Positions 54,312 through 63,248 of a stretch of DNA of 64,000 bases are shown here, one piece after another. The stretch comes from Sulfitobacter geojensis. GTDB taxonomy: Bacteria > Pseudomonadota > Alphaproteobacteria > Rhodobacterales > Rhodobacteraceae. Position 1 is the first letter of the stretch. Each line of letters starts with the position of its first letter. The DNA lies in NCBI RefSeq assembly GCF_000622325.1, contig NZ_JASE01000005.1, positions 1,240,001-1,304,000 of the forward strand, written 5' to 3'. A program made the position numbers and the translations under genes. The notes under the pieces were generated by a model, which was not told the DNA's origin, did not search any database, and worked only from the letters and a program-made list of their open reading frames with translations.

Positions 54312-56579
54312 ATGACCCGCTTTGCCGCCCCCATCGCCGAACAAATCTGGGATATGAAGTACCGCTTCAAAGACGCCGACGGCACGCCGCGCGACACAAC
54401 GGTGGAGGACACGTGGCGCCGTATCGCGCGCGATCTTGCACAGGTCGAGGATCAGCCCGATCACTGGGAGGGCAAATTCTTTGAAGCTTTGGAAGATTTC
54501 AAATACCTGCCTGCCGGTCGTATCACGGCAGGTGCCGGCACCGCGCGCCGTGTGACGCTGTTCAACTGCTTCGTCATGGGCACCGTGCCAGATAGCATGG
54601 GCGGTATTTTCGACATGCTGAAAGAAGCGGCGTTGACCATGCAGCAGGGCGGCGGCATCGGTTATGATTTCTCCACCATCCGTCCGAAAGGGGCGGATGT
54701 TCTGGGCGTGTCGGCAGACGCTTCCGGTCCCTTGTCGTTTATGGATGTATGGGACGCCATGTGCCGCACGATCATGTCGGCCGGGTCGCGTCGTGGCGCG
54801 ATGATGGCGACCATGCGCTGCGATCACCCTGATGTTGAGGATTTCATCGCCGCCAAATCCGACCCCGCGCGCCTGCGGATGTTCAACATGTCCGTGCTGA
54901 TTACCGATCCCTTTATGGAAGCCGTTAAGGCGGATGCATCATGGGATCTGGTGTTTGACGGCAAAGTGTACCGCACCGTGCAAGCGCGCGTCTTGTGGGA
55001 TACGATCATGCAGGCGACCTATAGCTACGCCGAACCGGGGGTGATTTTTATCGACCGGATCAACGAAGCGAACAATCTGAGCTATTGCGAAACCATCGCC
55101 GCGACGAACCCATGTGGTGAACAGCCGCTGCCGCCGTATGGTGCTTGCCTGCTCGGCTCAATCAACATGGCGCGGATGGTGGCCAAGCCGTTTGAGGCAG
55201 ACGCGCATCTGGACGAGGATGCCCTGCAAGATCTGGTCGCTACCGCCGTGCGCATGATGGACAACGTGGTCGATGTGTCGAAATTCCCCCTGCCGGCGCA
55301 AGAACGCGAAGCGCAGGCCAAACGCCGCATCGGCCTTGGTGTGACCGGTCTTGCCGATGCCCTGCTGATGGTCGGACAGCGGTACGGATCTGATGAAGCG
55401 GCAGCGCAAACCGAAAGCTGGATGAAGGCGATTGCGCGGGCGGCCTACCTTGCCTCTGTCGAACTGGCCAAGGAAAAGGGCGCATTCCCCCTGTTTGACG
55501 CCGAAGCTTACCTTGCCTCCGGCACCATGGCGCAGATGGATGACGACGTGCGCGACGCGATCCGCGAACACGGCATCCGCAACGCGCTGTTGACCTCCAT
55601 CGCGCCCACCGGCACGATCAGCCTGTATGCGGGCAATGTCAGCTCGGGGATCGAGCCGGTTTTTGCCTATGCTTACACCCGTAAGGTTCTGCAAAAAGAC
55701 GGCAGCCGCACCGAGGAAGAAGTTGTCGATTACGCGGTACAGCTGTGGCGCGAACTTAACGGTGACGCGCCTTTGCCAGACTATTTCGTCAACGCCCAGA
55801 CCCTGCCACCGCTGGAGCACGTTAAAATGCAGGCCGCAGCACAAAAGTGGGTGGATTCAAGCATTTCCAAGACGATTAACTGCCCCGAAGACATCAGCTT
55901 TGGCGATTTCAAAGAGGTCTACATGGAAGCATGGGACACAGGGTGCAAAGGCTGTACCACCTACCGTCCCAACGATGTGACAGGATCGGTATTGAGCGTG
56001 TCCGAAGACACCAAGGCGGACAAGCCCGTACCCGTGGAAGAGGGCGGTGAGGTCGTGTTTTTGTCCGAACCCCTTGACCGTCCCGAAGAGCTGGAAGGCA
56101 ACACCTACAAGGTGAAATGGCCCGACAGCGAGCACGCGATCTATATCACGATTAACGACATTGTGCTGAACGGCCACCGCCGCCCCTTCGAGGTGTTCAT
56201 CAACTCCAAAAACATGGAGCACTTTGCCTGGACCGTTGCCCTGACCCGCATGATTTCCGCCGTGTTCCGCCGGGGCGGTGACGTTTCCTTTGTTGTGGAA
56301 GAATTGAAAGCGGTGTTCGATCCGCGCGGTGGCGCTTGGATGGGTGGAAAATACATCCCCTCCATTCTGGCCGCCATCGGCGGTGTGATCGAACAGCATC
56401 TGATCGCCACCGGCTTTATTGCGGGCGAGGGCATGGGGTTGAAAACAGACCCTCAGGCGAAGGTCGTAGGTTTGGACGCGCCGCGTGGAAAAGCGTGTTC
56501 GAGCTGCGGGCAATTTGATTTGCGCATGGTTGAAGGGTGCATGACATGTGGGTCCTGCGGTTACTCCAAGTGCGGGTGA
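54312..56579 (+). CDS. nrdJ: Adenosylcobalamin-dependent (class II) ribonucleotide reductase
   Basis: This 755-residue reductase has TLFNCFVMGTVPDSMGGIFD, the active-site loop AATNPCGEQPLPPYGACLLG (Cys268, Glu270), LTSIAPTGTISLYAGN and a C-terminal cysteine cluster (CSSCGQFD, then CMTCGSCGYSKCG) for re-reduction. It makes deoxynucleotides with a B12 radical and needs no oxygen. The ATG at 54312 gives the family start MTRFAAPIAEQIWDMKYRF; the longer open frame upstream covers the NrdR-box region and is not coding. Confidence 0.96.
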   Translation: MTRFAAPIAEQIWDMKYRFKDADGTPRDTTVEDTWRRIARDLAQVEDQPDHWEGKFFEALEDFKYLPAGRITAGAGTARRVTLFNCFVMGTVPDSMGGIFDMLKEAALTMQQGGGIGYDFSTIRPKGADVLGVSADASGPLSFMDVWDAMCRTIMSAGSRRGAMMATMRCDHPDVEDFIAAKSDPARLRMFNMSVLITDPFMEAVKADASWDLVFDGKVYRTVQARVLWDTIMQATYSYAEPGVIFIDRINEANNLSYCETIAATNPCGEQPLPPYGACLLGSINMARMVAKPFEADAHLDEDALQDLVATAVRMMDNVVDVSKFPLPAQEREAQAKRRIGLGVTGLADALLMVGQRYGSDEAAAQTESWMKAIARAAYLASVELAKEKGAFPLFDAEAYLASGTMAQMDDDVRDAIREHGIRNALLTSIAPTGTISLYAGNVSSGIEPVFAYAYTRKVLQKDGSRTEEEVVDYAVQLWRELNGDAPLPDYFVNAQTLPPLEHVKMQAAAQKWVDSSISKTINCPEDISFGDFKEVYMEAWDTGCKGCTTYRPNDVTGSVLSVSEDTKADKPVPVEEGGEVVFLSEPLDRPEELEGNTYKVKWPDSEHAIYITINDIVLNGHRRPFEVFINSKNMEHFAWTVALTRMISAVFRRGGDVSFVVEELKAVFDPRGGAWMGGKYIPSILAAIGGVIEQHLIATGFIAGEGMGLKTDPQAKVVGLDAPRGKACSSCGQFDLRMVEGCMTCGSCGYSKCG

Positions 56580-57212
56580 TGGGGCGTGAGCGTTGTTGTT
56601 ATCGATGCGGGCATAGTTATGCCAAAACCCCCGGTTTTGTTTGCCACGAAACGGGATTAGTTTTGCCGTAGGTGCCTAACGCACTGAATCTAAATGGTTT
56701 TGGCCGAATGGATAATTTGGCCAAAACAGACCTAAAAAGCGTGAATTGGCGGGACAAGAGGCAGTGGGCATCGAGCAGATGGCCGTGTCAGTGTACCGTA
56801 AACAGCAGTGACTGGGGTAAATGGCTGCAAGTTTTGTAGCGTAAATGCCTCATATACTCTGATCGCTGCCTTCCCACCTGATTTCCAGATCTTGCGCGGG
56901 CCCCCTTTTGAGCCCGCGAAGATCCGGAAACTCCGGTGAGGCCGAACCAAAACAAACACCAACAAATGCCAGACTGATAGACGATGCTGCTGCTACAGCG
57001 TGTCTGGCCAGATTGCCTTTTGAAAGGAGGAAAGCTGACCTTCGCCGCGGTTTGTACCGATGTCTTCTGTCGAGAAACGCAGACCTTGCCTGTGCAGATA
57101 TCATTGGCAGCCCTCAGACCACGGTACCTAATGCGGTTTCTGTACATTCATCTTGATTGCCCAATCACACGACCCGGTTCCTTGACGCTATATCCATTAA
57201 TAGCATCACGAC
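56580..57212. other. Gene-free interval after nrdJ with stem-loops
   Basis: I see no supported gene in these 633 bases. It contains a perfect palindrome GGCATAGTTATGCC (56610-56623), AAAACC/GGTTTT around CCC (56624-56638, followed by GTTT, a possible nrdJ terminator) and GTTTTGGCC/GGCCAAAAC (56697-56727). Short minus frames here have no motif. It may be a small RNA locus or decayed DNA. Confidence 0.45.
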
Positions 57213-57611
57213 CTAAGCGCAGCCGGGAATTCGAGCGATCACCTTGATTTCAAAGTCAAACCCGGCGAGCCAATTCACACCTACGGCCGTCCAGTTCGGG
57301 TAAGGCTTTTCAGGAAAAGTGCGGTCCTTCGCCTCCATGATATCACCGAACTGGGCCTCGGGATCTGTATGAAAACTTGTGACATCGATGATATCGCTGA
57401 GGGAGCAGTCTGCGGCGTGCAGCACCTCGGTCAAGTTATCGAAGGCGCGCTGAACTTGTGCCGCGAAATCGGGCTCTGGTGTTCCATCTTCACGGCTTCC
57501 CACTTGGCCTGAAACGAACAATAAGTCGCCTGATCGGATGGCCGCAGAATAGCGGTTGGTTTCATACAGGTCTTGGCGGCCTGACGGGAATACGGGGTCT
57601 GGTTTGGTCAT
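57213..57611 (-). CDS. RidA/YjgF family protein
   Basis: This 132-residue protein has the trimeric YjgF fold pattern: YSAAIRSGDLLFVSGQVG, QVQRAFDNLTEVLHAADCSL, DVTSFHTD and YPNWTAVGVNWLAG. Canonical RidA enzymes hydrolyse reactive enamines and imines. The Arg normally found in the last strand is not seen where expected (FEIKVIARIPG), so it may belong to a Rid subgroup with another role. The ATG at 57611 is chosen over upstream alternatives for the family start. Confidence 0.88.
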   Translation of the reverse strand: MTKPDPVFPSGRQDLYETNRYSAAIRSGDLLFVSGQVGSREDGTPEPDFAAQVQRAFDNLTEVLHAADCSLSDIIDVTSFHTDPEAQFGDIMEAKDRTFPEKPYPNWTAVGVNWLAGFDFEIKVIARIPGCA

Positions 57612-57674
57612 TTGGCATCCTTTGGGTTGAGAAATCTGCAACGTGCAGGGCGGCAATCGCACAGGTATTGCGGG

Positions 57675-58073
57675 TTAGGTGCCTAAGGCGCGTCGGCGTT
57701 CGATCTTGGCCAGCAAAACGAGGGCCGTGATCAGCAAAAGGCTTGCGTTGAACGGGTGCAGCGCAAGCATGGTCGCGCTGCCCGCGGCCAGCGTAATCTG
57801 AACCCCGTAGAGCGCCAGAGCGCCCAAAGCCCACCATGCGAACCCGCGCAGATAGCCAATGGCGAACGCCATAGTGGCTATGACAACGATTGGCACACCG
57901 GCCAAGCCGCCGACCGTGCCGTGTATGGACCACGGCAAGTCTGCGAAGAGCGACTGTCCGGCGAGAAAGAACTGAGCCGCGAGGGCGACGGGAAGCAATC
58001 GGGCCGACCACACAAACAGGGCGGGCGTGCCACGGTCGAGAGCGACGAAGGTATCGTGTGTGTCTGCGGTCAT
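57675..58073 (-). CDS. Four-helix membrane protein (DUF6220-like)
   Basis: This 132-residue protein has four hydrophobic segments with the motif LPVALAAQFFLAGQSLF in the first and DLPWSIHGTVGGLAGVPIVV next. This resembles DUF6220 integral membrane proteins of unknown function. It sits 3 bases downstream of the quinone reductase gene and is likely cotranscribed with it. Confidence 0.75.
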   Translation of the reverse strand: MTADTHDTFVALDRGTPALFVWSARLLPVALAAQFFLAGQSLFADLPWSIHGTVGGLAGVPIVVIATMAFAIGYLRGFAWWALGALALYGVQITLAAGSATMLALHPFNASLLLITALVLLAKIERRRALGT

Positions 58074-58076
58074 GGC

Positions 58077-58655
58077 TCAAGCCTCTGCCGACTGGGCAAC
58101 CCGTGGGGTCGCGATGAATGCTTGAAGCGCACGGGTGTAGCTCTGTGCTGCGGCTGCCAATGGGGCGTCATCGAGCTTGTCCGCTGAAAACGTCAGATGT
58201 GGCGCATGCCATGGCAGGCCACAGCGATGCGCCATCGCTTTCAACGGGGTGAAAATTTCGTCGACCGAATAATGATTTTGCCCTGACCGCGTATAGGCTT
58301 CGGCCACGTTGCCAAGAGTCGCGGCCACCATCAACGGCGTCCCTGCAAGACGGTCGCCTTCGGTCTCAGGGAAAATGTAATACATCCGCGTCAGCACGGC
58401 GTCTTGCCAAGCCTTCAAAATGGACGGCGTCGCATACCATTGCACAGGAAACTGTAGCACAATGCGGTCGGCCCCGAGCAGCAGTTGGGCATCAGCCGCG
58501 GCATCCGTGAACATTTCGATATGCCCATCGGGATAGCGTGCCTGCACATCGATCGCGGTCACGCCTTCAATGCCTTGCGCCGCGCGAAACAAAGCCGCAT
58601 TGGCAACAGATTTTCCAATATCGCGGTGGAACATAAGTAGCAGAGTCTTGGTCAT
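58077..58655 (-). CDS. NAD(P)H:quinone reductase, flavodoxin-like fold
   Basis: This 192-residue protein has the flavodoxin-like pattern LLLMFHRDIGKSVANAALFR, VLQFPVQWYATPSILKAWQD and the FMN-site region LMVAATLGNVAEAYTRSGQN. It resembles KefF/MdaB-type two-electron quinone reductases. The ATG at 58655 follows AAAGGACTGCGAGA. It is divergent from the LysR gene at 58748, its probable regulator. Confidence 0.9.
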   Translation of the reverse strand: MTKTLLLMFHRDIGKSVANAALFRAAQGIEGVTAIDVQARYPDGHIEMFTDAAADAQLLLGADRIVLQFPVQWYATPSILKAWQDAVLTRMYYIFPETEGDRLAGTPLMVAATLGNVAEAYTRSGQNHYSVDEIFTPLKAMAHRCGLPWHAPHLTFSADKLDDAPLAAAAQSYTRALQAFIATPRVAQSAEA

Positions 58656-58747
58656 TCTCGCAGTCCTTTTGCGTTCGTTTGACCAAGACGTAGATCCGAA
58701 AAACAAATAACTCCAACTGATATAAGATATAGTCTATTATTGATATT

Positions 58748-59644
58748 ATGAATTTAAGATCAATCGACTTGAACCTGCTCGTGGTGCTGGATGCGCTTTT
58801 GGACGAGGCCCATGTCAGCCGCGCGGCGCATCGGTTGAACCTCTCTCAACCCGCCGTATCGAATGCGCTGCAAAGGTGCCGTGATCTGTTTGACGACCCG
58901 TTGCTTGAACGCGGACGCGGCGCAATGCGGCGGACCGCGCGCGCGGAAGCGCTGCGGGGGCCTCTTAAATCCGTTCTGGGCGAGTTGAATGACCTCGTTG
59001 ATCCGCCGGAAACGCCTTTGCATAGCTTGCATCAAACCGTGCGGCTCACGATGGCAGACGATCCGACTTTCCTGATCGCAGGGCCGCTTCTGACCGCCTT
59101 ACAATCCACTGCTCCGGGGGTGACCCCCATTTTCCAACCCTGGAACGGCAGCACGGCAGCGGCGCGTGATTTGCTGAGTGGCGAAACAGACATTGCCGTC
59201 TCGGTCTTTGCAGATCAGATTGAGGGCATCGAACAGATCACACTGTTTGATGAGACATATGTTGTTGCGATGCGGCGCGATCATCCTGCCGCACAGGCGT
59301 TTGATCTTGATGCGTGGCTGGCATACCCGCACGTCCTGATGTCCGGGACAGGCGACGCGCAATCCCCTTTAGATGCTCAGCTTGCGGCGATCGGGCGGTC
59401 GCGCCGTGTCGGTGCGGTTGTGCCCTCCTTCCAACTTGTCCCGTCGCTGTTGGCGCACACAGATCATATCGCGATGTTGCCCAAACACGGGTTTGATCAA
59501 AACGCGCATCCGCTTTTGACCAGCTTTGCTCCGCCGATTGAGGTCAGTGGCTTTCCCTTGCATCTGGCCAGCCACACACGCCAATCGAACAATCGCGGGG
59601 TCCAGCATGTAATTGCCGCGATCAGAGAGATTTTTCTCGTTTGA
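58748..59644 (+). CDS. LysR-family transcriptional regulator
   Basis: This 298-residue protein has an N-terminal winged helix (LNLLVVLDALLDEAHVSRAA, then HRLNLSQPAVSNALQRCRDL) and a periplasmic-binding-like effector domain. The first half resembles the NodD/NahR group. It is transcribed away from the quinone reductase gene across a 92-base AT-rich gap, the classic LysR arrangement, and likely senses a quinone or aromatic compound. Confidence 0.92.
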   Translation: MNLRSIDLNLLVVLDALLDEAHVSRAAHRLNLSQPAVSNALQRCRDLFDDPLLERGRGAMRRTARAEALRGPLKSVLGELNDLVDPPETPLHSLHQTVRLTMADDPTFLIAGPLLTALQSTAPGVTPIFQPWNGSTAAARDLLSGETDIAVSVFADQIEGIEQITLFDETYVVAMRRDHPAAQAFDLDAWLAYPHVLMSGTGDAQSPLDAQLAAIGRSRRVGAVVPSFQLVPSLLAHTDHIAMLPKHGFDQNAHPLLTSFAPPIEVSGFPLHLASHTRQSNNRGVQHVIAAIREIFLV

Positions 59645-59953
59645 AACCAAGGTCGGCATGAATGTCCGCATATGTGGTGTCGTGCCCTACACGCCTCCAA
59701 ATGGCGACACATTCTTGATCATAATCCTATTGCTACAGGCTGTTTCGATCCATGAACCGACTATGTCGCATTCATTCTGCTTCCCACAAGTTGGACACAG
59801 AACGGCCCTTCAATGCGGAAGCCGACAAGGTCCGCCATGGGCCGTTCGGGCGCCATGTAGCCCCATCAAGGTGATTTCGCGGCGCGCTCCAGCGCCGCAA
59901 GGCACCTTCGAGCCCGTACTTACCTGCAAGCGGAAGTTTCCGTCATCACACCT
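59645..59953. other. Gene-free interval
   Basis: No supported gene or clear terminator is seen between the convergent LysR and TetR genes. Confidence 0.5.
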
Positions 59954-60589
59954 TCAGTCTAATCTGGCCGTCCTTCCTAAGGCAGTCAGGCCAGCTATGA
60001 TCGCGCGGCTCTGCGTCTCCAGGTTCGCAATCGTCGGTGTTTTACCCCGGACAACCATCCTCCAGTACAGAGGAGCGACGAGCAGATCGAGCGCGAGGTC
60101 CCGGTCAAGGTCTTCAGGCAGTTCACTTCGGTGCACCCAGCGGTCCAGAAGAGCCTCTGCCCGCTCCCGCCGTGCTTGCGCCACCCGGTCGTTGATTGCA
60201 CGCATCTCGGACGATCGCGCGGCTTCGGCATGCAGATCCGGCAGGATCCTACGGACCAGAGGATGCCGAAGCACCACGCGCGTCTGTATTAGCAGATTAA
60301 GGATGTCCTCTTGCAACGTGGCGCCCTCAACTTCCGGTAATGTGATCCGCAGACCAAGCGTCGAAACCGCCGCCTCGGCGAAAGCCAGGCGCGACGAGAA
60401 CCGTCGATAGATCGCTGCCTTGCCAGCGCCCGCGCGCGCAGCGACCCGTTCAAGACTGAGGGCCGCGAAGCCGCGGTCGGCCCACTCTTCGAAGAAAGCG
60501 CGGTAAAGCGCCTCTGTCAGTTCGGCACGCGGGACAGCCGCCCCAGACGGAACGCGTCGTATTTTTTCGTCGGAACGGTTGCGTTTCAT
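59954..60589 (-). CDS. TetR-family transcriptional regulator
   Basis: This 211-residue protein starts MKRNRSDEKIRRVPSGAAVP and has the TetR helix-turn-helix FAALSLERVAARAGAGKAAI followed by YRRFSSRLAFAEAA. The ligand domain resembles TetR_C types found near oxidoreductase genes. It is divergent from the SnoaL-like/NmrA pair across 56 bases and probably represses it. Confidence 0.9.
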   Translation of the reverse strand: MKRNRSDEKIRRVPSGAAVPRAELTEALYRAFFEEWADRGFAALSLERVAARAGAGKAAIYRRFSSRLAFAEAAVSTLGLRITLPEVEGATLQEDILNLLIQTRVVLRHPLVRRILPDLHAEAARSSEMRAINDRVAQARRERAEALLDRWVHRSELPEDLDRDLALDLLVAPLYWRMVVRGKTPTIANLETQSRAIIAGLTALGRTARLD

Positions 60590-60645
60590 CCGTGGAACTC
60601 CTAAATGGTCGATACGATAGCGTTCCATCCATAGGGGCTTTTCCG

Positions 60646-61092
60646 ATGAACGACAAGTTTGACAGTTTTTCCGATCTTCTACGGGGAGCCCTTGGCTCCC
60701 GCCTGACAATCAGCCAAGAAATGGCGGATTTCTTTACTCAGGACGTCGTCTTTGAATTTCCCTATGCCCCGGAGGGGCTTCCCCGGCGATTGGACGGCAT
60801 GGCAGCCCTTGCCGATCATCTGATGCGGCTTGAGCCGATGTTGAAGCTGAGCGAGTTCACGCTGCATGCGGTTCACCCGTCGGGCGACACCGTGATCCTC
60901 GAATTCTCCTGTGAGGGATCCGGCATTTCCACCGGGTTGCCCTATGATCAAAACTACATTTCCGTGGTAACCCTCCGCGACGGTCGCATTAGCCGCTATC
61001 GCGACTACTGGAACCCGCTGGTTGCGCTTTCCGCCCTCGGGGGCGCGCAGGCGGCAGCAATGGCCTATGCCGGGGAGAAAGCGAATGGGTAA
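60646..61092 (+). CDS. SnoaL-like / NTF2-fold protein
   Basis: This 148-residue protein has the alpha-beta barrel pattern of the NTF2-like superfamily (FTQDVVFEFPYAPEGLPRRL, ADHLMRLEPMLKLSEFTLHA, then VVTLRDGRISRYRDYWNPLV). Such folds act as cyclases, isomerases or binding proteins for small hydrophobic molecules. The ATG at 60646 fits the fold start. It overlaps the next gene by 8 bases. Confidence 0.85.
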   Translation: MNDKFDSFSDLLRGALGSRLTISQEMADFFTQDVVFEFPYAPEGLPRRLDGMAALADHLMRLEPMLKLSEFTLHAVHPSGDTVILEFSCEGSGISTGLPYDQNYISVVTLRDGRISRYRDYWNPLVALSALGGAQAAAMAYAGEKANG

Positions 61093-61918
61093 GGACATTC
61101 TCGTCATTGGCGGCAAGGGTAAGACGGGACAGCGAGTGGTGGATCGTCTGACCGACAGCGGGGCCGAGGTCGCCGTCGGCACCCGCACACCTACAGGGGC
61201 GCGGGATCGTTTCTTCGACTGGGCGGATGCGGCCTCCGCGGCGTCGTTCGAGGGCTGTTCCGCAGTCTATCTCGTGGCACCGACGGATCGCACCGACCAC
61301 CTCGACGTCATGCGTCCCAACCTCGAAAGCGCGATGGAGCGTGGGGTGCGCCGCTTCGTGCTTTTCAGTTCATCTATGCTGGACCGTGGTGGCCCAATGA
61401 TGGGCGGCGTTCATGCCTGGCTGGCCGATACCGCCCCGGAATGGGCAGTGCTGCGCCCTTCCTGGTTCATGCAGAACTTCTCGGACGGGCCGCACGCCCA
61501 CACGGTCCGCGAGGAAAATGCGATCTACAGCGCCACAGGCACTGCCCGTGTCGGCTTCATCGACGCCGAAGATATCGCGGCCGCCGCTGTGGCCTGCCTG
61601 ACCTCCACCACGCCGCTCAACGACGACCGAATTCTCACGGGCCCCGGGGTTCTGAGCTATGAGGATACGGCCAGGATAATGTCGGACGTGACGGGCCGGA
61701 CGATCCGTCATGTCGCACTCTCTACCAAGGAGCTGGCCGATCGTTTCGAGGCACAGGGATTGCCGACCGATTACGCCCGAATGCTCGCGAATATGGACAA
61801 GACGATCCGCACGGGGGCCGAAGATCGCACGACGGCTGGCGTCGTGCAGCTGACTGGAACTGCGCCGGGGTCGTTTCGGAGTTTCGCGGCTGAAAGTGCT
61901 GGAGCTTGGACGGTTTGA
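61085..61918 (+). CDS. NmrA-like NAD(P)-binding reductase
   Basis: This 277-residue Rossmann protein begins MGKDILVIGGKGKTGQRVVD and continues with LVAPTDRTDHLDV, VRRFVLFSSSMLDRGGP and APEWAVLRPSWFMQNFSDGP. This is the atypical short-chain (NmrA/azoreductase-like) group found as reductases or redox sensors. It is translationally coupled to the SnoaL-like gene and under likely control of the divergent TetR. Confidence 0.9.
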   Translation: MGKDILVIGGKGKTGQRVVDRLTDSGAEVAVGTRTPTGARDRFFDWADAASAASFEGCSAVYLVAPTDRTDHLDVMRPNLESAMERGVRRFVLFSSSMLDRGGPMMGGVHAWLADTAPEWAVLRPSWFMQNFSDGPHAHTVREENAIYSATGTARVGFIDAEDIAAAAVACLTSTTPLNDDRILTGPGVLSYEDTARIMSDVTGRTIRHVALSTKELADRFEAQGLPTDYARMLANMDKTIRTGAEDRTTAGVVQLTGTAPGSFRSFAAESAGAWTV

Positions 61919-62239
61919 CGTTCTAAGATCTCCTACTCCCTTGCATCCGAGATGCGGCGGAAAGAATACTGATCTACAGAGGCCGCTGCTGTCTAATGGC
62001 AGCAAAGTCCGCAAAGCAGACCCTCGCCTTCCGGAAATGCTGCGCGACGCACGAACGGCTGGTATGGTGAAGCTGCGGTGCTGCATCTGCGAGGCGGGTG
62101 GAAGGCGGCTCTGGGCCGCTCCCTACAGGGGCGGATCAACCCGCTGGACGCAAATGCTGCGACTGATCTAATGGCGGCTGTGAGCCCAAATTCGACAGTG
62201 CCTGAGGATTGGTGACAGGCGTCGGGGGCGGTATCCAGC
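61919..62239. other. Gene-free interval
   Basis: No supported gene is seen between the convergent NmrA-like and AraC genes. No strong hairpin was noticed. Confidence 0.5.
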
Positions 62240-63151
62240 TTAACTGCTGCCCTTGTTCGCAAACGCGCCGGGCGACAGGCCCTCGTGACGGACAAAGGCC
62301 AGGCCGAAGGCGCTGGCGGACCCGTATCCGACCTTCATGGCGATCTCCGAAATGGTCAGCCCGCCCTGCCGGAGCAAGGTCTTGGCCAGGGCCATGCGCC
62401 ATTCGATGGCGTATTGCAGTGGCGCGCGGCCAACCTGCCTGCGGAACCGCTCGAAAAAGCCGGAGCGCGACATGCCGGCGGCCTTCGCCAGTTCTGAAAC
62501 GGAAAGCGGGCTGCCCGGCTCGGCGTGGATGCGTTGCAACGCACCCGAGAGCTGCGGATCCGACAGGCCGCGCAGTAGCCCGGGCGGCAGGGTCGTCGCC
62601 TGATCAGAGCGCAGGGCCTCGATCAGAAGGACCTCCAGCAATCGCTCAAGGATCAATCCGCGCCCCGGACGGTCGGCGCGGGTCTCCTCGTGGATCACGG
62701 GCACCAGGGTCGTCAGGCGGTTCTGATCAGAGACATGGATCATCTGCGGTAGCAGTGACACCAGAAGGCTCCTGGCCGGCGTGTCAAAATGGCAATGCCC
62801 GACGAGGGCGCGCATATCGACCGGGGCCTCAGTCGCGCCAAGCCGGAACTGTCCGGGACCGGTTTCAAGCGGCAGGCGGGGCACGTGGGGCGGCGGGGGC
62901 ACCTCGCTGGACATGGTAAAGCCCTGCAGATGGGGGATCAGCACGAAATCACCAGCCCTCAGCGTGACCGGATCGCGCCCGGCGACGTGCAGCCGGCACC
63001 GCCCCTCGACCATCGCGCAGTAGAATGGGCTGACCATGTCGTGACGCTCCACCAGCCACTGGCCACCGGCTTCGACCATCTTGGAGATGGAGACCGCAGG
63101 CTTGAGCAGGGTGACGACACTGGAAAGAGGATCTAAGGGGCTGTCGAGCAT
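62240..63151 (-). CDS. AraC-family transcriptional regulator with cupin domain
   Basis: This 303-residue regulator has an N-terminal cupin (VEGRCRLHVAGRDPVTLRAG, then DFVLIPHLQGF). Its C-terminal double helix-turn-helix contains SVSELAKAAGMSRSGFFERF and GLTISEIAMKVGYGSASAFG. It matches the Cupin_6 AraC group often found beside dehydrogenases. It is divergent from the SDR gene at 63249 and probably activates it. Confidence 0.92.
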   Translation of the reverse strand: MLDSPLDPLSSVVTLLKPAVSISKMVEAGGQWLVERHDMVSPFYCAMVEGRCRLHVAGRDPVTLRAGDFVLIPHLQGFTMSSEVPPPPHVPRLPLETGPGQFRLGATEAPVDMRALVGHCHFDTPARSLLVSLLPQMIHVSDQNRLTTLVPVIHEETRADRPGRGLILERLLEVLLIEALRSDQATTLPPGLLRGLSDPQLSGALQRIHAEPGSPLSVSELAKAAGMSRSGFFERFRRQVGRAPLQYAIEWRMALAKTLLRQGGLTISEIAMKVGYGSASAFGLAFVRHEGLSPGAFANKGSS

Positions 63152-63248
63152 CTGTTCGGACGATCTATTAATGATTTTGGACTTCTATGTATACCAAGGC
63201 CGAACGCTGCCGTCTATCTCTCTGTCACACAAGACAAGGAGACCTCAA

